Shown: one piece after another, positions 35,969 to 43,904 of the stretch
How positions within the stretch are numbered: the first letter of the stretch is position 1
How the letters are laid out: each line of letters starts with the position of its first letter
Assembly (NCBI RefSeq): GCF_003996985.1
Contig: NZ_RJJX01000001.1
Location: forward strand, 248,001-312,000
Length of the DNA stretch: 64,000 nucleotides
Source: Ancylomarina longa
Lineage (GTDB): Bacteria > Bacteroidota > Bacteroidia > Bacteroidales > Marinifilaceae
Direction of reading: 5' to 3'
The notes under the pieces: model-generated
Told to the model about the DNA's origin: nothing
Databases searched by the model: none
The model's input: the letters and a program-made list of their open reading frames with translations, nothing else
Program-made: the position numbers and the translations under genes

Positions 35969-36880
35969 TTAATCCGCCATCAATACGGATAATGCGATAC
36001 AATAGAATTTCGATTTTTCGGATTCACTACGCGACATCACCACCACAGGTTTTGTGGTTCCCTGAATTAAACCACCCAACTCACCACCGGCAAATAGCAT
36101 CAATCCTTTGTAAAAGGAATTACACGCTTCCAGCGATGGAAAAATCAGGCAATCGGCTTCTCCCTTAATTGGTGTTGGTATACCTTTAATCTCTACCGAT
36201 GCCGGATCGCAAGCCAGGAACACATCCAAAGGACCATCCACAATGCAATCCTTTATCTGACCACGATCGGCCATTTTACAAATGATGGCATCATCCACAC
36301 TTCCCTGAAATACGGGATTTGGTTTCTCAGTAGCAGAAATCAAAGCCACCTTCGGTCTCTCGATCCCAAATTTCTGAGCCATCTTTACCGAATAGTTTAG
36401 CATGGCTATTTTCTGTTTCAGATCAGGATAAGGCAATACCGCAGTATCCGAGACAAAAAGCAATTTGTTGTATTTTGGTAAATCCAATGCACAAACATAA
36501 CTCATCACTGCTTTGGGAGGCAAAAGTCCGTGTTCCTTATTTAATACTGCTTTCAGGAATTTATCCGTACCAACCAAACCTTTCATCACCACATCTACTT
36601 CGTCCATGCGAGCCATGCGAACAGCTTCAGCAGTAGCAGCCACATCATTAGGAATATGTACTATCGTAAATATATCGGGATTAATATTTTCTTCCTGCGC
36701 CTTCTTGCTAATTTCCTCCTCATCACCAATCATCACAGCTTCCACAAACCCCTCTTCAATAGCTTTGGCTATCGCGCCAATAGTATTGGGATCCTGAGCA
36801 TAGGCAACTGCAATTTTCTTTTTCTTTCCGCTTTCGCGAAGATGATCAACCATTTGATCTAATGAACGAATTGGTTCCAT
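35969..36880 (-). CDS. Phosphate acetyl/butyryltransferase-like protein (copy 1)
   Basis: From the ATG at 36880 the protein has about 303 residues of the PTA/PTB family, which interconverts acyl-CoA and acyl phosphate. Motifs are VAYAQDPNTIGAIAKAIEEG at the N-terminus, VVMKGLVGTDKFLKAVLNKEHGLLP and the C-terminal DCLIFPSLEACNSFYKGL. It follows a paralogue on the same strand (36961-37866), separated by a hairpin terminator. No butyrate kinase is adjacent, so the acyl group handled is uncertain. Confidence 0.85.
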   Translation of the reverse strand: MEPIRSLDQMVDHLRESGKKKKIAVAYAQDPNTIGAIAKAIEEGFVEAVMIGDEEEISKKAQEENINPDIFTIVHIPNDVAATAEAVRMARMDEVDVVMKGLVGTDKFLKAVLNKEHGLLPPKAVMSYVCALDLPKYNKLLFVSDTAVLPYPDLKQKIAMLNYSVKMAQKFGIERPKVALISATEKPNPVFQGSVDDAIICKMADRGQIKDCIVDGPLDVFLACDPASVEIKGIPTPIKGEADCLIFPSLEACNSFYKGLMLFAGGELGGLIQGTTKPVVVMSRSESEKSKFYCIALSVLMAD

Positions 36881-36899
36881 ATGTAGTTTTTTAATCCTG

Positions 36900-36949
36900 C
36901 GTAAAAAAAAGGAGTAAACAGGTGTAGCAAACACACCACTTTTTACTCC
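36900..36949 (-). terminator. Terminator between the two phosphotransacylase genes
   Basis: On the minus strand an imperfect hairpin (GGAGTAAAAAGTGGTGT pairing with ACACCTGTTTACTCC) is followed by a run of eight T. It would uncouple copy 1 from copy 2, at least partly. Confidence 0.7.
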
Positions 36950-36960
36950 CTATTCAAATA

Positions 36961-37866
36961 TTATTTAGATGCTACCAAAGCAGCAAGTGCAATAGAGTAC
37001 AATTTGGTTCTTACACTATCACCACGAGAGGAAAGAATAGCAGGACATTTAGCTCCAACTACCATAGCTCCCAGTTCAGCATTCGCCAATTTAGTATTGG
37101 TTTTATAGAATACATTACCTGCCTCTATATTTGGGAATACCATACAATCGGCATCGCCGGCAACAATAGAATCCATCTTTTTAATTTCAGCCGATTCCTT
37201 ATCAATAGCTACATCTAAAGCCAAAGGTCCATCAACATATGCATTTTTAATCTGTCCTCTATCCGCCATCTTTGAAATAATAGCAGCGTCCACACAAGCC
37301 TGCATTTTAGGAAGTACCTGCTCCGATGCAGCAATTAAAGCAACCTTTGGTTTATCGATACCTAATGCTCGGGCAACACGAACTACATAGTTGGTTAATG
37401 CAATTTTTTGGTTCAAATCGGGCTGAGGAATTACAGCAACATCACTCACCACCAACAATTTGTGGTAATTAGGATTTTCCATTACAGTGATATGACTAAG
37501 AACTGCTTTTGGAGGCATCAAACCACACTCCTTATTAAGGATAGCCTTCATGTACTTGTCGGTACTAACCAATCCTTTCATGATCATATCGCCTTCGCCA
37601 TTGTTAATCAATTCCACTGCCTTCTGAGCTGCTTTCAATTCGTTAGGCTCATGAACGATGGTAAATTTATTGATATCGAAGTTATGCTCTTTACATGTTT
37701 TGGCAATAACGTCTTTGTCTCCTACCAAAGTAGCTTCAATAATTCCATGTAAAATGGCATCATTCACAGCTCCAATTGTATGGGAATCATTTGCATAAGC
37801 TGCAACTAATCTTTTTTTCTCGCTGGCTTTCAGCACTTCAAGGATTTGATCCAATCTAGTAATCAT
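36961..37866 (-). CDS. Phosphate acetyl/butyryltransferase-like protein (copy 2)
   Basis: This 301-residue paralogue of the neighbouring protein shares its whole layout: VAAYANDSHTIGAVNDAILHG, MIMKGLVSTDKYMKAILNKECGLMPPKAVLSH, PKVALIAASEQVLP, and DCMVFPNIEAGNVFYKTNTKL. It is clearly related to phosphotransbutyrylases and shorter than the true Pta at 42683. Duplication followed by specialisation for two acyl-CoAs (for example branched-chain and straight-chain) is a plausible inference. Confidence 0.86.
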   Translation of the reverse strand: MITRLDQILEVLKASEKKRLVAAYANDSHTIGAVNDAILHGIIEATLVGDKDVIAKTCKEHNFDINKFTIVHEPNELKAAQKAVELINNGEGDMIMKGLVSTDKYMKAILNKECGLMPPKAVLSHITVMENPNYHKLLVVSDVAVIPQPDLNQKIALTNYVVRVARALGIDKPKVALIAASEQVLPKMQACVDAAIISKMADRGQIKNAYVDGPLALDVAIDKESAEIKKMDSIVAGDADCMVFPNIEAGNVFYKTNTKLANAELGAMVVGAKCPAILSSRGDSVRTKLYSIALAALVASK

Positions 37867-38065
37867 CTTCTGTATATATTTTAGTGAATGTGTTGTTTAT
37901 TGATATTACGCTATTAATAACTTGTAAGGCAAAAATAGAAAATAATTACGAATAGAAGTGAAAACAAGCAGGAAAACGACTAATTGATTACTTACAGACC
38001 ATTTTTGTAACAATATGAAATTGTCCGTGAATTAACTACTATGAAATGCTTAATGGATTTTAGAA

Positions 38066-41000
38066 CTAAACTGCGATAGAATGAGGAATGGAAAAGAAGA
38101 ATCTGCTTCCTTTATCCTTGACGCTCTCTACCCATATTTTGCCTCCATTTAATTCCACAAATTCCTTACAAAGCATCAGTCCAAAACCCGTTCCGGTTTC
38201 GTTAGCCGTTCCTTCGCTGGTAAATACAGTATCAATTTTAAATAGCTTATCCATCTGTTCCGCTGTCATACCAACTCCCTGGTCTTTCACCTGAATTACC
38301 ACAAAACCATCTTCCTGCTTAGCGCGAAGATCAATTTCCTTACCGGCAAAAGAAAACTTAATGGCATTGGACATTAAATTTCGGATTACCGTATCGACCA
38401 TTGCCTTATCTGCATTTACTTTTACAGATTCAAAATGCCCAACCACGTTCACCTCCTTCAGGGAAGCTAAACTCTTGTGTAAATCCAAATTATTAGCCAT
38501 CACCTCTTCCAAATCAAATTCTTCCCGATTCAATTTAAAATTACCCTTTTGTACATTCGCCCATTCCAAGAGATTCTCCAGTAATTTAAAGGTATCATCA
38601 GAACTCTTGTATATGGTTTCTATCATTTCTTTTTTCTCCTCCTCGGTAAGGAAATCCTCATCCTGAACGAGAAGTTTAGAAAATCCGCGAATCGCATTAA
38701 ATGGGTTTTTCAAATCATGGGCAATAATAGAAAGAAATCTATCTTTTGCCTTATTCGCCGAAAATAGATTTACATTGGCATCCTGCAATTGAATGGTTCT
38801 TTCCGAAACCAATTTTTCCAGTTCCATCAGGTACTTTTGCGCTCTTTTCTTACTATATCTGCTGGTTGCATAAACTAATAATAGAACTAAAAAAACTTCA
38901 AAAAGGAAAGTGTACCATTGCAAATACCATACTTGATTCACATGTAAAGGCACAATTCGATGATCACTCCAAGCGTAATTTCCCTCATGTTTGCAGCGAA
39001 TACATATCTTATAACTTCCCGGATCTAAGTCTGAAACCAGAATTTGATTTTTGGAGGACAAGCCTTTCCATTCCGTAATTCTATCCTTATCCTTTTGAAT
39101 ACAGAACTGGAATTGATTTTGTTTTTGCGGATAAATGGTTGCGGTTACATCCATCAAAAGCATTGAATTTGCTGTTATCACCAAACTAGTATCGGGTTTG
39201 ATGTATTGCGTAACCTCCTTAGCCAAATGTACTATGGGTTTTGGCGTACTGGGAATAGAATCAGAAACATGAGCATAAGCCAGTCCGTTGGAGGTGCCAA
39301 CCCATAAATATCCATTTTTATCAATTAATAAATTCTTTGTAGTAAATGTTTTGGAAGGCAATCCCTGATCCGGAGTAAACAGGGAAACATCATTCTTTCT
39401 TTTGCGGATTACTCCCCTGCTGCTTGTCAACCAAAGAGCATCAAACTGATCGATGGCTATTCCATTAATCTCATTATCGCTCATATCATCTAAATTGACT
39501 CGGGTAATGGTTGAATCTTCTAATTGGAATAGACCTACAGAACTACCAAGATATAGAATATCATCATCCAATTTCATATCCCTAATCCAAACATCTCCAG
39601 TAAGTTCAAATTTAAAATTCCGGCTTAAATTTGTGATTTTATCATCCTTCCTATTATAGAAAAATAAATAAGCACTTTTACCTTCACCACCGATATATAA
39701 ATTCTTATTCCCAGTGAGGCAGATATCTTGCACCAATCTTTTACCCCTGAATTGATTCAGGTAGGATTTAAAAGTGCCATCAATCAAATTCACACGAAAC
39801 AGTTCTTTATTGGCAACCACCCATGCCTCCTCCTCTGAAATTACTTCAATTGCAGTAATTGCAAGATCTGAGATTTTAACAGAAGTCAACAGTACATTAT
39901 TTTCATATACCTCCAGATTGCCAGACTCGGTTCCAATAAGCATTATATCGCCATAAAACTTTAAAACATTTGCCGATCCCTCAAATGAAATTGCTTCAGT
40001 CTCTATATTGTTGTGATTCGAAATTTTATAGATTCTATTTCTCCCTGCAAAATACACCTGACCCGATTTATCATCAGCTATGGAGGCCACATAATCGGAA
40101 TTGGCAGTTAAAAACTGGGAAGAAAAAAACTTCTCCTCCATAACAACAGCCCCCGAATTGGTAGCAACCCAATACTTACCAAATTCATCCCTAAAGATGG
40201 CATTCACAGTAAAATAAGGAAAACCACTAACAGGATAAATCTTGTAATCCTGATCCATATCAATTTCTAACAAGCCCTGAAACCAGGTACCAGCCAAAAT
40301 GCTATTGTCAGCTAATTGTTCAAAACTCGAAACAATAATATCTTTAAGGATTAAATCTGATTTTATAAGATTAGCATCCTCATCAAAACTGACTTTCAGG
40401 ACACCTTTTGATGTTCCAATCAGAAAATCATTACCTCCCAATTTAAATGAAGAATGAACTAAAAAATCCTGACGACTAGTTATCGGTGAAAATGAATTTT
40501 TTGCTGAATTGTAATAATAAAACAATCCTTTTTGAGAAACCACGATCAAATTACCATTGTCGCATTCCATAAATTGAAAAGATCGCGCGTAGGAACTGGT
40601 GAGGTTCTTTTTCCCCATCTCGTATTTCTCAATGGTATTACCATTGTACCTGAAAATATTATTGTAATCGGCAATCCAGATCATCCCCTTACTATCCTGA
40701 TAAATATGCTTGGGGTATTTGGGTGCAGCAGGATCTAAATTGCATTCTATCAGAAGCTCCATTTTACTCTTTTCAAAAGAAGGAGTAATCTGATAAATTG
40801 CATCATCAGAAACTGCTAAGATTTTATTATTCTTGAGTTTCAGCAGTTCCTTAAAATAATGGGATTTTCCCTCGGGTAGTCGAAAAGGAATGAAGTTATC
40901 ATTAATCAAAGAAAAAACTCCCCCATCCGTGGCTAGATAATAGATTCCCATAGAATCCTGACAGATAGATTTTACCAGCTCCTGATTTAATTTATTTTGC

Positions 41001-41110
41001 TTATTGTATTCGTGAAATCGGAAGTTGGTTTGCAGACTAAAAGCTGGGAGGGAAATAAATAGGAGTAGCAGAACGCTATAAATTGATAAAAGGTTTTTAT
41101 AAGTCCTCAT
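38066..41110 (-). CDS. Two-component sensor histidine kinase with Reg_prop beta-propeller
   Basis: This 1014-residue kinase has a signal peptide (residues 1 to about 26) and a periplasmic part made of two-component regulator propeller repeats (for example IYYLATDGGVFSL, GYLWVGTSNGLAY). A Y_Y_Y-type domain follows, then one transmembrane helix (FLFEVFLVLLLVYATS) and a coiled linker. The HisKA box is FLSIIAHDLKNPFNAIRGF with H798, and an HATPase domain follows (NLMSNAIKFSF, DQGVGMT, GTGFGLMLCKEFVELNGGKIW). Unlike the hybrid systems of many Bacteroidota it has no receiver or AraC domain, and no response regulator is adjacent. The ligand is unknown. Confidence 0.92.
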   Translation of the reverse strand: MRTYKNLLSIYSVLLLLFISLPAFSLQTNFRFHEYNKQNKLNQELVKSICQDSMGIYYLATDGGVFSLINDNFIPFRLPEGKSHYFKELLKLKNNKILAVSDDAIYQITPSFEKSKMELLIECNLDPAAPKYPKHIYQDSKGMIWIADYNNIFRYNGNTIEKYEMGKKNLTSSYARSFQFMECDNGNLIVVSQKGLFYYYNSAKNSFSPITSRQDFLVHSSFKLGGNDFLIGTSKGVLKVSFDEDANLIKSDLILKDIIVSSFEQLADNSILAGTWFQGLLEIDMDQDYKIYPVSGFPYFTVNAIFRDEFGKYWVATNSGAVVMEEKFFSSQFLTANSDYVASIADDKSGQVYFAGRNRIYKISNHNNIETEAISFEGSANVLKFYGDIMLIGTESGNLEVYENNVLLTSVKISDLAITAIEVISEEEAWVVANKELFRVNLIDGTFKSYLNQFRGKRLVQDICLTGNKNLYIGGEGKSAYLFFYNRKDDKITNLSRNFKFELTGDVWIRDMKLDDDILYLGSSVGLFQLEDSTITRVNLDDMSDNEINGIAIDQFDALWLTSSRGVIRKRKNDVSLFTPDQGLPSKTFTTKNLLIDKNGYLWVGTSNGLAYAHVSDSIPSTPKPIVHLAKEVTQYIKPDTSLVITANSMLLMDVTATIYPQKQNQFQFCIQKDKDRITEWKGLSSKNQILVSDLDPGSYKICIRCKHEGNYAWSDHRIVPLHVNQVWYLQWYTFLFEVFLVLLLVYATSRYSKKRAQKYLMELEKLVSERTIQLQDANVNLFSANKAKDRFLSIIAHDLKNPFNAIRGFSKLLVQDEDFLTEEEKKEMIETIYKSSDDTFKLLENLLEWANVQKGNFKLNREEFDLEEVMANNLDLHKSLASLKEVNVVGHFESVKVNADKAMVDTVIRNLMSNAIKFSFAGKEIDLRAKQEDGFVVIQVKDQGVGMTAEQMDKLFKIDTVFTSEGTANETGTGFGLMLCKEFVELNGGKIWVESVKDKGSRFFFSIPHSIAV

Positions 41111-41320
41111 AAAGTAGGTATAGATATAGAATAAAGTTGTAATGGTTTTGAATGCTAGTATTCTATGCTGCTAAACGCCATTAACACTAAATTGTTACAA
41201 AAAATAATCAAAATATAAATCTTTACCAATTTAATTGCCAAGTGACAATAGTAAATCTCTGGGGTTATGAATTTTTAACCTTTAAAATAGCTTCCTGAAA
41301 AATAAAAAAGAACATACAAC

Positions 41321-41346
41321 AAAGCCCGATCAAACGACCGGGCTCT
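41321..41346 (-). terminator. Terminator of the pta-ackA operon
   Basis: On the minus strand AGCCCGGTC (41344-41336) pairs with GATCGGGCT (41331-41323) over nine positions with one G-U pair and a 4-nt loop. T-rich sequence follows about 15 nt later. Confidence 0.75.
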
Positions 41347-41377
41347 GAAATATAAATAGATATTCTTATTCCTTGCC

Positions 41378-42577
41378 TTAAGACAAGATTCTTTGTGTAT
41401 CCGAAGCAATTACCAATTCCTCATTGGTAGTCACAATCATAGCAGTAACCTTCGATCCTTCTTTAGAAATAACAGCATCTTTACCGCGTAAACCTGCGTT
41501 CTTCTCCGCATCGAAATCCAGTCCAAGATATCCGAAATCTTTAATAATTTTCTCGCGAGAAATAACATCGTTTTCACCAATACCGCCAGTGAAGATCACT
41601 AAATCAACTCCTCCCAAAGTAGCAGTATAAGACCCAATAAAACGTTTCACACGATAGGCGAACATATCCAATGCCAATTGAGCTCTTTTATTTCCATCTT
41701 CAGCAGCAATTTCCAAGTCTCTCATATCCGAAGAAATACCTGAAACTCCAGCCAAACCACTTTGCTTGTTAATCATGTTGTTGGTTTCCTCGATAGAAAG
41801 ATTTTTCTTTTCTGCGATAAATAGTAAAGCACCCAAGTCAAGATTACCAGTACGAGTACCCATCAACAATCCTTCGTTAGGAGTAAATCCCATAGAAGTC
41901 TCGATAGACTTACCACCATCAATAGCACAAACAGAAGCACCATTTCCTAAGTGACAGCTTACTATTTTTTTATCTTTAATATCCCAACCTAAGATTTCGC
42001 AAGCCTTATTGGCTACAAATTTATGACTTGTACCGTGGAAACCATATTTACGCACATGAAGTTCTTCGTAACAGCTATATGGCAATCCATACATAAACGC
42101 TTCAGGAGGCAAAGTCTGGTGGAATGAAGTATCGAACACAGCTACCTGAGGTAAACCTGGAAGTAACTTTTCCATGGATAGAATTCCCTCAAGGTTTGCA
42201 GGGTTGTGTAAAGGAGCTAATTCGCAACAAGCAGCGATATTTTTTTTAGCTTCCTCATCAATTCTTGCACTATCCTGAAAATATTCTCCCCCATGAGCAA
42301 CGCGGTGTCCGGCAGCATCAATATCTTTCAAATCAGAAATTACACCATGTACCGGATCAACAAGAGCCTTTAATACCAAGTCAATTCCAACACTGTGATT
42401 GGGAATATTCTGGGTAATTTCATATTTAGCTTTTCCCTCTGGCTTGTGAGTAAGAATTCCTTCTTTTAGGCCAATACGCTCCACAAGACCTTTTGCCAAC
42501 AAAGTAGCTTCTTCACCCATACTTAAAAGTTGATACTTTAAAGAAGAACTACCACAATTTAATACTAAAACGTTCAT
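41378..42577 (-). CDS. ackA: Acetate kinase
   Basis: AckA makes ATP and acetate from acetyl phosphate. The 399-residue protein has LVLNCGSSSLKYQL at the N-terminus, the AGHRVAHGGEYF and FDTSFHQTLP segments, the active-site region YGFHGTSHKFV, GNGASVCAIDGGKSIETSMGF, and FTGGIGEND. It lies about 105 bp downstream of pta on the same strand; the pair forms the standard acetate-generating fermentation pathway. Confidence 0.96.
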   Translation of the reverse strand: MNVLVLNCGSSSLKYQLLSMGEEATLLAKGLVERIGLKEGILTHKPEGKAKYEITQNIPNHSVGIDLVLKALVDPVHGVISDLKDIDAAGHRVAHGGEYFQDSARIDEEAKKNIAACCELAPLHNPANLEGILSMEKLLPGLPQVAVFDTSFHQTLPPEAFMYGLPYSCYEELHVRKYGFHGTSHKFVANKACEILGWDIKDKKIVSCHLGNGASVCAIDGGKSIETSMGFTPNEGLLMGTRTGNLDLGALLFIAEKKNLSIEETNNMINKQSGLAGVSGISSDMRDLEIAAEDGNKRAQLALDMFAYRVKRFIGSYTATLGGVDLVIFTGGIGENDVISREKIIKDFGYLGLDFDAEKNAGLRGKDAVISKEGSKVTAMIVTTNEELVIASDTQRILS

Positions 42578-42682
42578 CAGAATTATTGTTTACTATTTTG
42601 TTTGATATATAATTTTCTTGTTTGATCGAATCCAAAGAACTTATTCAACTATAAAGACAAAGTTTCAGAATCGATCTTTGTA

Positions 42683-43684
42683 TTACATGCCGGCAGCTTG
42701 GTTAGCAGTAATCGCAACCAAATTTACGATATCGCTTACCGAGCAACCTCTGGATAAATCATTAATAGGAGCGGCCATTCCTTGTAAAACAGGACCAACA
42801 GCTTCGGCACCAGCCAAACGTTGTACCAATTTATAAGAAATATTACCTACCTCAAGTGTAGGGAATACCAATACATTAGCTTTTCCTGCCACCTCGCTAC
42901 CCGGAGCTTTTTTAGCGCCAATAGCTTCTACGATTGCAGCATCGGCTTGCATTTCCCCATCAATTTGAAATTCAGGAGCCATTTCTTTTGCCAAACGAGT
43001 TGCCTCCACCACTTTATCAACCATCTCGTGTTTTGCAGATCCTTTGGTAGAAAAGCTCAACATGGCAACTCTTGGTTCCATTTGAGCAATTGCTTTTGTA
43101 GTTTTGGCAGTTGCAACAGCGATCTCTGCCAACTCGCTAGCAGTAGGATTAGGATGAACAGCACAATCGGCAAATACCAACATACCATTATCGCCAAATG
43201 TTTTGTCTTTTAAGATCATGATAAAAGCACCGGATACAACCGAAATACCAGGCATGGTCTTCACAATTTGGAATGCAGGACGCAACACATCACCAGTAGC
43301 ATTCCTGGCACCAGCTACTTCCCCGTCGGCATCACCGGCTTTAATCATCAGAGTAGCTAAATACAATGGATCTTTGGTTAATTCCATGGCTTGTTCCATG
43401 GTCATTCCTTTTTTCTTTCTTAGCTCACACAAAATTTCGGCATAAGCTTCCATTTTATCATGATTTTTAGGATCAACAATAATGGCTTTATCCATATTTT
43501 TCAATCCCAAACGATTTGCTTCCGCCATAATTTCTTTAGGATCTCCAATCAGGATGATTTGAGCAATCCCTTCCTCTAAAAGGATTTCGGTAGCTTGTAG
43601 GGTTCTTTCCTCTGTTCCTTCAGGAAGAACAATTTTTTTGTTGTGCAATTTGGCACTTTCCTTAATCTTCTGCAATAAGTCCAT
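42683..43684 (-). CDS. pta: Phosphate acetyltransferase
   Basis: Pta converts acetyl-CoA and phosphate to acetyl phosphate. The 333-residue protein is of the short class without the N-terminal DRTGG domain. Motifs include KIVLPEGTEERTLQAT, GARNATGDVLRPAFQIVKT, VSGAFIM, and the C-terminal PLEVGNISYKLVQRLAGAEAVGPVLQGM-like block (here FPTLEVGNISYK). It is the first gene of the pta-ackA operon. Confidence 0.95.
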   Translation of the reverse strand: MDLLQKIKESAKLHNKKIVLPEGTEERTLQATEILLEEGIAQIILIGDPKEIMAEANRLGLKNMDKAIIVDPKNHDKMEAYAEILCELRKKKGMTMEQAMELTKDPLYLATLMIKAGDADGEVAGARNATGDVLRPAFQIVKTMPGISVVSGAFIMILKDKTFGDNGMLVFADCAVHPNPTASELAEIAVATAKTTKAIAQMEPRVAMLSFSTKGSAKHEMVDKVVEATRLAKEMAPEFQIDGEMQADAAIVEAIGAKKAPGSEVAGKANVLVFPTLEVGNISYKLVQRLAGAEAVGPVLQGMAAPINDLSRGCSVSDIVNLVAITANQAAGM

Positions 43685-43904
43685 TGTGAATCAATATATT
43701 AATCTGTTTTGTAATCTCGACATTGCAAATCTAGGAATAAAACGTAAACTTTAGATTCCTAATTCGATTAATTTACGTGCATTTTATCCAAAAAAAATAA
43801 TAAATAATGATTCTTGATAAGCCTGCTTTACGAAATAAAAATGTAAATTCAATACCGCAAATCGCGTATCATTAGACCAACAGTAAAGACATCATCAGAG
43901 ACCT

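Noticed and set aside
35575-36168. 197-codon plus-strand ORF over the repeat array and the phosphotransacylase end
   Set aside because: It is antisense to two well-supported genes and its middle is repeat translation (VETLHG units).
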